64,000 nt of DNA from Diabrotica undecimpunctata. Its lineage: Eukaryota; Arthropoda; Insecta; Coleoptera; Chrysomelidae. This document shows positions 10,690-21,060 of the stretch, in pieces. The DNA lies in NCBI RefSeq assembly GCF_040954645.1, contig NC_092809.1, positions 67,580,141 to 67,644,140 on the forward strand, given 5' to 3'. A program made the translations under genes and the position numbers. The notes below the pieces were generated by a model. That model did no database searches, was not told the origin of the DNA, and worked only from the letters and a program-made list of their open reading frames with translations. Numbering within the stretch: the stretch's first letter is position 1; the number at the start of each line of letters is the position of its first letter.

Positions 10690-12044
10690 AAGAAAAATTA
10701 AAAATTAATATTTTTGGCGGAACTGTTTGATAACAACCTAATACTGCTTAATTTTTGCAAAAAGTAATTCAAATAAATACTTATGACACATTATAGTAAA
10801 GTCGATCAAATAATTTACCTGATATTCATTCAAAAAGTTAACGGAAAAGTAAATTTTTATTTATTTTAGGTTATGTTATTTACTTTCATCTGATTCTAAA
10901 AGCGTAAATGTTGAAAACACATATTTGGTATAGAAATGTATAGCTTCACTTACTTTAATCGGATATCAATCAGCTTCAGAAACTAAGTAGCTTAAACTAC
11001 TAAAACGAACAGCTTGATTTCAAAACAATGCTAATTCACAACAAAACCAATGATATTGCTACACATGACAATTATTCACACTCCTAGTCGGTCTGTTACG
11101 TGAATCGCAGAACAGCCAACTACAAGATAATACCTGCCATTTGCTGCATTATCACATGGCTGATATTACGAGGTTAGAATTTTTCCGGATTCACATGACA
11201 GATTTGAATTTCGATTTAATACCTTACCTTACAGAAATAAATTTGTATCACGTAGCAGATATTACTGGCCCATAGAATGACCAATCCTGTGCACATTAAG
11301 CAAATTAAAGCAAATTCAGTAAATGTGAACATGGCAGATATTACACGCACAACGAAGATATTTTATATATTTTAAACAAAGGACCTATCAATTTAGTTAT
11401 TATCAATATTATCAACAATCACCTTGTATAAATCTATAATAGTCTTAATCTTTATTAAGTGAGGATTATTAATGCGTTGCCATATATTCGCAGTAAACGG
11501 CATTTTTTGTATTTTATCATAAAGTGCAGTTAATGTGAAAATTATACGCTGGTTGAAAACAACGTGAGAATTGGTTCACAGAGAGACACTGCTCTTCTAG
11601 TTATCGCTGTTAATTGGTGCTAGTCTTATCGACTTTTATAGAAAAGATTTAAGGAATTTATAGAAGCAGAAGTGGAAGCAGTTCTTCACTACAAATGAGG
11701 ATATTGTGTTTTGTAGTGTGTATACCTATAATTTATTTATGCCTTATTTAGTATTTATCTATATGGAATGGATGTGTATGTATAAGGGCATTCGACAGAA
11801 GCCTATTATTAAGCGTCAAATATAGATTTGTCAAGGAAACTTTAGTTGACACTTGATATCATTTTTGGTTCCTTCCAAGCTTTCCTAGATACTTCTGTGT
11901 TTTTCTTTAACTCCTTTTACTAGAACTTATATGCTTGTTTTTTCAATTACTGTATATTCACCTGTTTATTCTATTATAATCATCTTCAGGGTGTCATAAA
12001 CGCTGTCTTCAATTTTAATGCATTTTTGAATATATTCCTGTCTT

Positions 12045-12048
<4 letters not shown>
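10690..12048. other. AT-rich stretch with three short 'GATATTAC' repeats, no gene
   Basis: I see no coding sequence. The motif 'atggc(t/a)gatattac' or a close form recurs near 11155, 11252 and 11334 in the same orientation with unrelated sequence between. This may be the sub-terminal region of an unrecognised element. Confidence 0.4.

Positions 12049-12106
<58 letters not shown>
12049..12106. repeat. (TA)n microsatellite
   Basis: About 58 bases of pure TA, directly abutting the left end of the ~400-bp satellite. Confidence 0.95.
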
Positions 12107-12111
<5 letters not shown>

Positions 12112-12348
12112 AAGATAGTTTCGAAACAAATTCAGTTTTCTGCTTTAATCTGGAGCCTTCTAAAAATTGCAAGACATGGCCAGACGATGATAAAGATGTT
12201 AAAAGAGACATGGGGAATCTAAAATTTGCATTCCACGACATGTCTATTCATCTAGGCAGAAATCCTAACGAATTTGTTTCTCTTACTCATACAGAGTAGA
12301 TCCGAATAAAATGAAAAAGACAGAAAAGATTTGATTTCACGTTCAAAG

Positions 12349-12414
12349 CGTCTATGTATCTATTGATACGTATTTCGACTTAAAAAGTCTCATCAGAATA
12401 GTTATTCATAGCCG
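12349..12414 (-). ncRNA. candidate type-I hammerhead ribozyme, copy 1
   Basis: Minus-strand order: outer stem I 'CGGCTATG', internal loop 'AATAA', inner stem I 'CTATT', core 'CTGATGA', stem II 'GACTT'-TTT-'AAGTC', core 'GAAA', minimal stem III 'TACGTA', then 'TC', inner stem I 'AATAG', loop 'ATA' and outer stem I 'CATAGACG'. Inner stem I pairs 5/5. Outer stem I pairs 7/8. Stem II pairs 5/5 with the conserved G-C closing pair. A15.1-U16.1 is present and the cleavage triplet reads AUC. Cleavage would fall between 12365 and 12364. The short stem III matches metazoan type-I hammerheads, which often act as dimers. Activity is not shown. Confidence 0.7.
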
Positions 12415-12747
12415 TTCTTACGTGAAAAATTATCTTCTCTGTCTTATTAGAAGCAACAATAACATGGCTTCGTTATGGACGCAATAGCGACATCTGATAG
12501 AAAAATCGGTAAGATAGTTTCGAAACAAATTCAGATTTCTGCTTTAATCTGGAGCCTTCTAAAAATTGCAAGACATGGCCAGACGATGATAAAGATGTTA
12601 AAAGAGACATGGGGAATCTAAAATTTGCATTCCACGACATGTCTATTCATCTAGGCAGAAATCCTAACGAATTTGTTTCTCTTTCTCATACAGAGTAGAT
12701 CCGAATAAAATGAAAAAGACAGAAAAGATTTGATTTCACGTTCAAAG

Positions 12748-12813
12748 CGTCTATGTATCTATTGATACGTATTTCGACTTAAAAAGTCTCATCAGAATAG
12801 TTATTCATAGCCG
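12748..12813 (-). ncRNA. candidate type-I hammerhead ribozyme, copy 2
   Basis: Identical to copy 1 over all 66 bases and 399 bp away. Predicted cleavage falls between 12764 and 12763. Processing of a transcript through both would release a 399-nt monomer. Confidence 0.7.
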
Positions 12814-12937
12814 TTCTTCATAGCGCTTTGAACGTGAAATCAAATCTTTTCTGTCTTTTTCATTTTATTCGGATCTACTCTGTATGAGTACGAGAAACAA
12901 ATTCGTTAGGATTTCTAAGTATAACTAAGTATTACCA

Positions 12938-13275
12938 TTGTGCAACAAGACACCCTTCAGATGTCTCTTACAAGAATCAATAAATAACCACCTTACTGTG
13001 GAATTATAATTCTCAGCTCCCAGTTTCATGAATACTTCAGGAATATAATTACTATACACCAGGGAACTCTCCTGGGAAAAACTCTTTTTAACGATGCCTC
13101 CAAAATCTGCTAACCGATTTTTCTCTTTCAGTTGTGATCCTTAGATTTGTGCAGCATTCTTCGACAGGCCCAAGTCTCTCACTAAGTCATTTAATTCAGC
13201 TTGGATAAACTATTGAGGTTAGTCTGTATCGGGATTGAATTCATCTTCATCGGATTTTTCATTTAAAATTTCATC
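12938..13275 (-). pseudogene. fragment of a multicopy insect protein of unknown function
   Basis: Minus-strand reading from about 13275 gives 'SSDEILNEKSDEDEF', 'ELNDLVRDLGLSK', 'SLVYSNYIPEVFMKLG', 'WLFIDSCKRHLKGVLLHNGN'. I recall this pattern ('RLFIDSSKRSLKAVLLHNGN') from many uncharacterised, high-copy insect proteins thought to be TE-derived. At least two stop codons interrupt it. It breaks off at about 12938, where the satellite ends. No function is known to me. Confidence 0.5.
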
Positions 13276-13574
13276 TGATGATTGCTGTTGGATGCGTGAA
13301 TAAAAGGTTTAGAAATGAAGATTCTTGGTTCATGAGGTACAGGTCGTTTAACGGAAGGTATAGCAGGATACTGAATTGTATGTTTACTTTTCGAATTAAA
13401 ACCTTTGATGACGCAGGACCAAACATAACAGTCGTCTTCATGGTTTTTAAGTTCCCCCTATACCATAGTAATGCCAAAGGTTAAAGAGCTTTTGTCAATT
13501 TTCTGAATAGTTCGACACACTAAAAGTACACTTTGTGTAAAGCTTAAGTTTTGTTCTGATCACCAAGTATTATA

Positions 13575-14205
13575 TCAAAGTAAGTGTAATCTTGAATGAC
13601 ACCCAAGAACAAGTCAAAACCTTCAAATACTTGGGATTTGAAATAGAGAATAATAGATGTACACAAAAAACTTAGATATATACTAGAATAGCATACACAG
13701 CCCGAACATACCATACAATTAAAAGCACATTCCTGTCGATAAAAAAGTATCTCAAAAAGCCAAGACAACCATTTATAATACAGTTTTTGTACCAATCTTA
13801 ACATTTGAATGTGAAAGCCGGACGACCACTACCAGACAAAAAAAGAAACTGCAAAGCATTGCAATGAAGTATCTAAGAAGCATACTAGATGTGACCAGAA
13901 TGAACAAGATACAAAATGAGGTTATTAGAGAACGTCTTAAAGTCCAACCAATAGAGAAGAAAATTGAAGAAGCCCGGCCGATATGGTACGTTGACATGCT
14001 AAGTATTGATAAAGAAAGACCAGTGAAATAAGTTTGGAAAGCGAGAAGAAGAAATCTGAAAACACCAAGAGGCAGACCCATGAAGACCTGGGACAATGGA
14101 ATTACCGCCAACCTAGATAAGAGGGGAGTCTCCAAATAGCAAGCTAAGAACATGCTAAGAAAATGCTAAGAAACAAGAAGAATTAGAAGAAGTTTTGTGC
14201 ATTTT
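13575..14205 (+). mobile_element. RTE-like LINE, 5'-truncated C-terminal fragment
   Basis: Plus-strand frames read 'VKTFKYLGFEIENN' (~13613), then 'LQSIAMKYLRSILDVTRMNK' (~13850), 'NEVIRERLKVQPIEKKIEEA' and 'PRGRPMKTWDNGI' up to about 14130. This is the C-terminal region of RTE-like insect LINEs, in which a 'YLR...VTR' block is followed by a GRP..W motif. The RT core is absent, and stops and frameshifts are frequent. The 3' end lies in an A-rich tract near 14205, just before the TTAA of the piggyBac element. Confidence 0.65.
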
Positions 14206-15639
14206 TAGAAAAGTTATTATTAATTTTCAAAAACTTGACTTTTGTAGCTATTTTTGCAATAATTAACATGTTGACTGTCAGAGCTAATATAAAAATTTAA
14301 TTTTTACTGATTATTTTTCTTTTTTGAAAACACTGCCTTATGTGTTTGTAAAGTCAACGTAAATTTGGAAATATTTAAAAATTTTTATTTTGATTTTTTT
14401 AACATTTTTAGCATGTGTATTATAGGATACACCGGCCTCTGAGATAGTTTTTCCAAAAAAAAAGGTGTAGGGGCCAATGTGTCCTATAGGACACATGACA
14501 CTAGTGTGGACCAACTTTTTTTTGTTTCAGATGGCAAAACATAGTGAAAATACTTATAGAAAAAACATTTTATTACTGCACTTTGAAAATATTCTCCGTT
14601 GTTAAGAGAGTCATTTTTAAAATGGGCTAATAAAATGTTCCTTCTTGTTTCAGATTTGAAGTAATGTATTAAAAATAGTGTTAATAGACTAAAACTTTTA
14701 GTTACCTATTTAGAAAAAAAAAATACCTATAGAAGTGACCAAATAATAATAATGGACTTGGCATAAAAAGTCTAATTCGTCTGTCTCACTTTTCAGATTG
14801 GATTGGGTATTTCGACCATGCTGATCATGAATTAACTCTACGAGTACCTCCATCTGCTTCTAGTTCAACCTTTATAGATGACAACAATCAACCATGTACA
14901 ATTAGTACATCTTTAAGCTTTAAACGAAAGAGATTTAGTAGAAAACCAGCTAAAGAATGTAGTCTGGGAGATGTGTCAAGAAGATAATCCAAATCAGTTT
15001 GAGTTTATTGCAAAATACAAAAGTGGTCTAAAAGAAATATACAAAGCAAATGCAAATGCCGCACCATTGGAATATTTCGAACTATTCTTAGCTAACGCAG
15101 TTCGTGTAATAGTTAATGAAACAAATCCTTACGCCACCCAAATACTTACGACTGGTCAAGATATCTCTCAGCGATCCAGACTTCATCAACAGATAATTTA
15201 TATAATTTCCCACTAGCCAGGTCTGTTATGTCCAGAAACAGATTTGAAATCAGTTTGAACATGCTTTATGTATCGGACAACATGAAAGCCCCAGGAAATG
15301 ACCGCTTATATAAAATACAAAACGTTAACGATATGTTTATCAGCAATTTTGTTTCTGTTCTTACTACAAAAGATTCTGCATTACAGACTGTAGAAAAGAC
15401 CACACGTTCTGGAAGTAACATCACTAAACACAAGTGTATAGTTGACTATAACACAGGAGAGTCTTTCATCGATTTGAGCGACCCAGTGGGGTCATATAGT
15501 ACAGCAGTGATTCTCAACCTGTGGGGTGCGCCATTAGAGAGCATTTTGGGTGTAATTTGAAATGGATTCCTAACCCAGTCCTAACTACATATTAGTCGGT
15601 CGCCGGCAAAAAAATATCTTTTAAAATTTTTTGTCAGCA

Positions 15640-16830
15640 TCGCTAAATTATTTTCAATGGTTACAAAAACAACTTTTAGTGTTGTTCTATAAGCTTGTAA
15701 GTTTTAATATATTCATCCTTATTTGCAAATATTTCTAGGTTTTTTTGCTTTAAATTTCTGCTCCACAATTTAAATTTTCTACAAAAACCATTAACTTTAT
15801 CGCTCTTATCCAATATAGGTGTATTGGCTCCTTGAAGCTGAAGGTTCAAAATATTTAGTTTCTCGAATATGTCAACCAAGTAACTCCATTTTATCAAATA
15901 AACCATCTCGAAACATCTCGACTTCCGGTCCGAGAAGCCAGAGCTTCTCTCTGGATCATACATTGGGTCCATATACACATTGGAGACTTTTGTTTCACAA
16001 GCGCTCGTAGACTTTAAAATTTTCCGAACATTGCACGAGCACCATCGGGGATATTCCGACCCAATTCCTCCACTCTATTTTTGCTTCATTTATAAAATCA
16101 TTTGAGATAGCAAATAATGCGAGCGCTTTTGCTTTCAATTCTATTGGTTTGCACACAAAAAATAGTTCTTCTACCACTGATGTGCCATCACAAAATCGAA
16201 TGCAGGCAATACAATGAGCATCTTTATTGCTATCTGTATCTATCTATCTCATCAAGCTGAATTGAAAACTGCTTGTTGCGCAACTGCCCGAGTAGCTAAT
16301 CCTGTACATATTTAGCTATATCACCAAGTCGACGGCAACAGTATCATTTGATAGAGGTATAGACTCCAAATTTTTGGCAAAATTATCTCCAAACATATTT
16401 TCTACAAATTGAATTGCAGCTGACAAAATAAGCTCTTTACCAATAGTGTGAGGCTTTTTACATATGGCTACTTGATATGAGACTTTTTAAGAAGCAAGTA
16501 AAGCTTTTTCATTCACAGTTAAAGTTTTTTTTTAAAGATTTTTGCTTTTCATGTGATTTTAATTTAACTCGAAGAATTCTCGGGGTTTGTTAATGTATTC
16601 ACTATGAAGTATTTTCAAATGTCTTTTAAATTTATTAGGTTTCATGCTGTCGGCTGCTAAAATTTTTGAGCAAATAATACATAGAGGCCTTTCCTCTTCA
16701 TTTACTTCAGTACAAGTAAACCCAATATTTAAGTATTTTTAAGAATATTTTCTTGATTTTAGTTTTGGAACCACTCTCGTCTGTACACTTGTTAATGCTT
16801 GACTGGTATCTAATGCTCGCTTAGGCCCAG
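15640..16830 (-). pseudogene. ZBED5-like hAT transposase, degenerate
   Basis: Minus-strand frames from about 16830 read a BED finger ('GFTCTEVNEEERPLC', 'CSKILAADSMKPNKFKRHL'), then 'NEKALLAS', 'SYQVAICKKPHTIGKELILS', 'SIPLSNDTVAVD', then 'IACIRFCDGTSVVEELFFVC', 'SPMVLVQCSE' and 'RDGLFDKMELLG'. This is the order of ZBED5/FAM200-type hAT transposases: BED DNA-binding domain, linker, start of the RNase H-like fold. Stops and frameshifts are common and the C-terminal dimerisation region is largely lost. It is expressed, if at all, from the right side of the element, whose leader has been broken by the second hAT. Confidence 0.75.
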
Positions 16831-17121
16831 TTAAAAACTTAAATGATTTTGTATAAATTTATATATACCTACTGCTTGGGAATTTTAGGATATTTTATTG
16901 TAGTACCGTCAACTGCAATTAACACGCAAACTAGAGCTTACACGTTCACAATAAATTTAACACTACGGTCAGCACTGAGGAGTGAGAAGAGGAGATGCAG
17001 GCAGGCAGACGATCGAGAATGTTCAAAATATGGGAACTTCTCGAGAAGAAAGGCGATCAGTTCCGAATCGGTGTTGCCACATATCAATAAATTTGTTTAT
17101 TCTCGATAATATGGTAGTTAC

Positions 17122-19346
17122 TAAAGCTCGGATTATATGCAAAATGCCTTTTTTGCCTATTTTTCCTATTAAAATTGTTTTTTGCACTTTTTGCCTTTTT
17201 TCGTAAATTCCGCCTATTTGTGCCTTTTTTAAAATTTCATGGTACTACCCATGATATTATTCTATTACTAAACCATTCTATAATAAAATTTTGGGTCAAT
17301 AATAAAATATCAATGGTTTGTTTATATAACAGATTTCTAGGAAAATGTACCTGATCGAGACTTGAGGGTTAACTATTTGGAACTCCCTAAGCTTTATTAG
17401 TTTATTATCAGTTGTACAGTCGGTTACTGTATCAGAGTTTAGTCACAAATTTCTATATCCTAGTTTAGTTTTGTTGCGTATACCGAAAAGCAAAGAACAC
17501 GTTTTAAAACGTTTTAGACATTTGTGTGAAAAGATTACATCTAAATTAAGGCTATGGATCGCACCTTATTCGTAACTTTCTCTAGAAGGAGATGGAGCAT
17601 TTTGTAAACCATGCGGCAAATCGGTAAGTTTTATTTTTTTCTCTTTTTTTCTCGTCCCACAACATAACTAAATTCTAAAGCGGTTTTAGAATTCTAATTA
17701 TTTTTTTTTAAATTCTAAGATTTCAAGTAGAAAAAAGTACTTTATTGACCAGCATTGTGGAACCCCACTTCATAAACGTAATTTGGAAAAATTAAATTCC
17801 TCTAAGTTAGCCCAAATATCTCTGCGGGATAGTTTAAGCAGTTCAAAAAAAAGGAGGAAGACATATTTAAATTTGATTTATGCCAGATGCTGATTGCATC
17901 CAACATTCCTCTATATAAAGTTAATAACGCTAGTTTTAAATGCTTTTTCGAAAAATATCTTAATAAATCCTTACCGGACGAGAGTACATTGAGAAAACAT
18001 ACTGTGGAAAAATGTTATATGGAATGTATTTTAAAGATTAAGCGGGAGTTAGAGGGCAATTTTTTGTATATTATCGTGGATGAAACGACAGATGTATGCG
18101 GCAGGTATATAGCTAATTTAATGATTGGAATTTTGAACGAAAACTTTGCGAGAAAACCTTATTTACTTGCCGTTAAAGAATTGGAAAAAACAAACAATTT
18201 AACAATAAGTCGATATATACAAGATAGTTTAACAAACATCTTTTTACCCAACGCTATACCAGTGAATAAAATAGTTTTAATGCTTTCAGATGCTGCGGCA
18301 TATATGTTAAAAGCAGCTGTTAATTTAAAGATTTTTTATCCTAATTTAATTCATTACACTTGTGGAGCCCACGGGGTAAATAGAATTGCTGAAGAAATAA
18401 GAAATCTGTTTCCGTTGGTAAATAATTTTATAAATTTTATGAAAAAAGTTTTTGTAAAGGCTCCGTTGAGGGTGCAAATATATTAAGAAAGACTTCCCGG
18501 TGTCCCTTTGCCACCTAAACCTGTAATTACAAGGTGGGGAACCTGGCTCGAAGCAGTTTTTTTTTACTTTGAACACTGCAATGAAATAGAATTTGTTATG
18601 TCAGAATTTGATGATGATATTTCCGAAGCCATTCGAGAAGCAAAAAAAATATTAAAAAATTCCAAATTGAAACAGGAACTCGCTTATATCAATGGCAATT
18701 ATAAATTAATTGTTACCACAATTACCTTATTAGAAAAACAAGAGATAAATTTATGTGAGTCAGTACAATTAATAGATAATTTAAAGACGAAAATTAAATC
18801 GGCACCTGGAAGTAACGGTCAATTAATTAAAAAAAAAATGAAATATGTTTTCGACAAGAATTAAGGTTTTTATCTAATGTTGCTAAAGTTTTGAATGGGA
18901 CATTTTCCGAGGAATTTCAAATTATGCCAGATTTATTATCCGCTCTGAAATATGCTCCAATTACATCTGTCGATGTCGAACGTTCGTTTTCAATGTACAA
19001 ATTAATTTTAAGTAATCGAAGACATAATTTTAAGACCGAAAATATTGAAAAACATTTAGTTGTTTCTATTAATGATAAAATTTTAAGTGGTTACAATGTT
19101 TAATTATTAATTTACGGTTATTTAGTTACTAGTTTATTTATACTAATGTTATGATTATGACGTGTAAATATGTCTGCCTTTAAGTTAATATTACGTTAAT
19201 TCACTTTGTACAATAAATAATAAGTTATATTCCTGTATTGCCAATATTTTGCCTAAATGTTAATAGTCCTGCCTTTTTTAATAAAAATCTTTGCCTATAT
19301 AGGCGCCTTTTTCTTCAATTTTTGTTGCCTATAAATCCGAGCTTTA
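17122..19346 (+). mobile_element. second hAT element nested in the first hAT
   Basis: Left end 'TAAAGCTCGGATTATATGC' and right end (reverse complement) 'TAAAGCTCGGATTTATAGGC' form the inverted repeats. The flanking 8-mers are 'gtagttac' (17114-17121) and 'gtaattac' (19347-19354), with one mismatch. The element is 2,225 bp and carries a spliced transposase gene. Together with its host hAT and the piggyBac outside, it makes a three-level nest. Confidence 0.9.
17532..19103 (+). pseudogene. CGGBP1-like hAT transposase with one intron
   Basis: Exon 1 (~17532-17623) encodes 'LRLWIAPYS*LSLEGDG' and 'FCKPCGKS'; the stop replaces a residue that relatives keep. A 96-bp intron (17624 'gtaagt' to 17719 'ctaag') follows. 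Exon 2 gives 'KKYFIDQHCGTPLHK', completing a C-x2-C...H-x4-H finger. The catalytic part (17887-18486) has 'IIVDETTDVCGRY' and 'LSDAAAYML', then 'YTCGAHGVNRIAEE'. Next come 'PVITRWGTWLEA' (18508-18864 frame) and the C-terminal dimerisation segment 'TSVDVERSFSMYKLILSNRR' (18891-19103). Frameshifts near 18490 and 18865 break it. All hAT landmarks are present in the right order. It is a recent but dead copy. Confidence 0.85.
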
Positions 19347-20119
19347 GTAATTACAGTAAGATTTTAATGTAAGTTGTTTGTCAAAATACTCAAGGTATTA
19401 TTATTGCATAGATATATTGTCATTGTACGAGAGGGTGGGCGGTGAAAATAATTATGGAAAATTGGGTCGCAACTGGTAAAAGGTTGGGAAGCGCTGTAGT
19501 ACAGCATTGTAATACATAACTACTTATTTTCTATATAACAATATTGATTTATGAATGCAGAAGTCCCTTAAAATTACTGAATTTGGGGAACAGGTAATCC
19601 GTTCTATGCTACAAAAATACGCAACTGATGTACCACCACCTCTAAATTCGCGTTAGCCTGGACATAAATTAACTTCAAAAATGATTTGAGATCAACCACG
19701 AAAAACTAAAGGAAGGTGTTCGAAATGCTACAAAAAGTATGGCAAAAAAGGAACTGTAGTTGACGGAAAAATCAAATTTGCAACTCAAGTACGAACAATG
19801 TGCACCAAATGCAATAAAATGTTTTGTTTAACGTGTTTTAATAAATATCATTAGTTATTTTTGGAAAATAATACGTTTTTTCATTTGATATTTTTTTTAA
19901 TATCTAACAAAAAACCCATAGTATACACAACCCATTCACGTGACATATCCGTTAGGGCCACTACGACACGTCTTTAATGTAAAATGCATTAAACTGTGTA
20001 TTTTATAAAAAACACCGACTCACAATATATGGTCGATTGATGTGGCCTGTAAGAAACACTGGGCTCTCGCAGAAGTCTAGCGTGTGTCCTATAGGAAACA
20101 CTGGCAGTCAACCTGTTAA

Positions 20120-20799
20120 GCAACAAATTAACAAAAATAACTCTACAAACCATTTTAAAGAATTTTCTATGCTTTTTCAATAAAATTGTGTCACTTTTCT
20201 AAATAGTTTACCGGTCTTCATCAATAGTATTTAAAATCAAATAGCAATCTTACATTTTTTATATATTGTTTATAAGTAAAAAAATGACGTTAAATTTTTT
20301 GATATTTTGTTTATTACATATTTTTATCACTAAATTTATCAGAAGTAGTTGTTAGATACGTGTATCAACGAGTCTTATGGGATAATCGTTAGTTCTCTGG
20401 TTCATTATTACATAGACATTATCAACGGGTACTCTTAAATCATTAATTAATCAGAATATTTTGAGCGGATAAATTTTACCAATTTATCCGCTCCTGAATT
20501 TATACTTCTGTATAGAAAGCCTAGCTACAACGTTAATGTATGTAATTGTACAATTTATTTATTTAATTTTAAAGCGTATGGTGTTTGGAAGTAAAACAAA
20601 ATTAGAATTGAAAATAATATTTACTATATAAATAAACATTTAATTGAACATAAATAAAGTATATGTAAAATATTTATATTAATTGAAGCTAATAAACAAA
20701 TTATATTTATTTATTTCAACCAGGTACATCACATACAATACATAAATACATCAAATATATCTAAAAATTCGTAGCGATTTTTTAAAAAAGGACTGGCAG
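20120..20799. other. AT-rich stretch, no gene
   Basis: I see no coding sequence or clear repeat between the end of the piggyBac element and the LINE tail that follows. Confidence 0.4.
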
Positions 20800-21060
20800 A
20801 GTTGGCTATTTTAAATAGCTGTCGTCTTCTTTTTTTCTGCAATTCAAGGATTAGGTTTCCCGTCTGTTCCATCTTCTTTCCCGCCATCTTCTTCTGGGCG
20901 TTTCCACGTTTCTTCTTCCTCGTGATCTGTAGTTAGATACTTGTTTGTCTAATCTGTCTTCGTTCATTCCTTCAATGTGTTCTTTCCATTTTAAAGAATT
21001 TTTATTTATTCTGTCGTTCATTTAGATATTTAGTTTGAACATTATGTCGTCATTTTTTAT
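20800..21060 (-). mobile_element. LINE 3'-terminal fragment
   Basis: The minus strand from about 21060 reads 'LKWKEHIEGMNEDRLDKQVSN', without its first residue the end of an insect RTE-like ORF2, then 'RSRGRRNVETPRRRWRERW' and a stop. Related proteins end in W..H..RM...R and a GRPRRRW block. Only the last ~80 codons survive. The left edge fades near 20800. Confidence 0.55.

Larger units (their letters stand above)
12107..12917. repeat. ~400-bp satellite, locus 1: 1.8 direct units plus short inverted arm
   Basis: The unit starting 'cggtaagatagtttcgaaac' at 12107 restarts at 12507 with very few differences. The second copy runs to about 12818 and then flips. From about 12823 to 12917 the sequence is the reverse complement of the segment beginning near 12255. 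The same unit occurs at 43027-44325. Each complete unit contains a hammerhead-like motif on the minus strand. Short ORFs across it read into the neighbouring TA tract and have no recognisable domain, so the unit looks non-coding. Confidence 0.9.
15505..19496 (-). mobile_element. hAT element (ZBED-type) nested in piggyBac, exact 8-bp TSD
   Basis: Left end 'CAGTGATTCTCAACCTGTG'; right end, reverse complement, 'CAGCGCTTCCCAACCTTTT'. These are hAT-type termini (CAGxGxTTCxCAACCT). The 8-mer 'tagtacag' flanks it exactly at 15497-15504 and 19497-19504. The element is 3,992 bp, of which 17122-19346 is a second, nested hAT. The transposase gene runs on the minus strand. Confidence 0.95.
14796..19854 (+). 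pseudogene. piggyBac transposase, internally deleted and interrupted
   Basis: The N-terminal part (14796-15365) includes 'DWIGYFDHADHELTLRVPP', 'PLEYFELFLANAVRVIVNET' and 'MSRNRFEISLNMLYVSDN', typical piggyBac blocks. At about 15365 it jumps to the post-catalytic block 'KCIVDYNTGESFIDLSDPV', so most of the DDE catalytic domain is gone. The hAT then interrupts the frame at 15505. After it, 19505-19854 resumes with 'SLKITEFGEQVIRSML' and the C-terminal Cys-rich finger: C-x2-C ('CSKCY'), then C-x2-C-x4-C-x2-C ('CTKCNKMFCLTC') and His, ending at a stop at 19852-19854. Frameshifts occur around 14975 and 15225. Non-functional. Confidence 0.85.
14267..20115 (+). mobile_element. piggyBac element with TTAA duplication, split by a hAT
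   Basis: TTAA at 14263-14266 and at 20116-20119 flank terminal inverted repeats 'CATGTTGACTGTCAG' (left) and 'CAGGTTGACTGCCAG' (right end, reverse complement), 13/15 identical. TTAA target duplications and a piggyBac-type transposase inside fix the family. Removing the nested hAT (15505-19496) and one copy of its duplication leaves a piggyBac of about 1.85 kb, shorter than autonomous elements, which agrees with the internal deletion seen in the gene. Confidence 0.9.

Noticed and set aside
11966..12241. 91-codon ORF with a Tyr-Ile repeat
   Set aside because: It reads straight through the (TA)n tract and the satellite; a by-product of simple sequence.
12360..12380. Alternative fold of the satellite motif with an 8-bp 'GTATC'-'GATAC' hairpin as stem III
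   Set aside because: That hairpin leaves no UH cleavage triplet. The shorter stem III (TACGTA) gives a full type-I hammerhead with stem I pairing, so it is preferred.
13773..14153. 126-codon minus-strand ORF
   Set aside because: Antisense of the RTE-like fragment, whose motifs read on the plus strand. The hydrophobic look comes from reading Lys/Glu-rich codons backwards.
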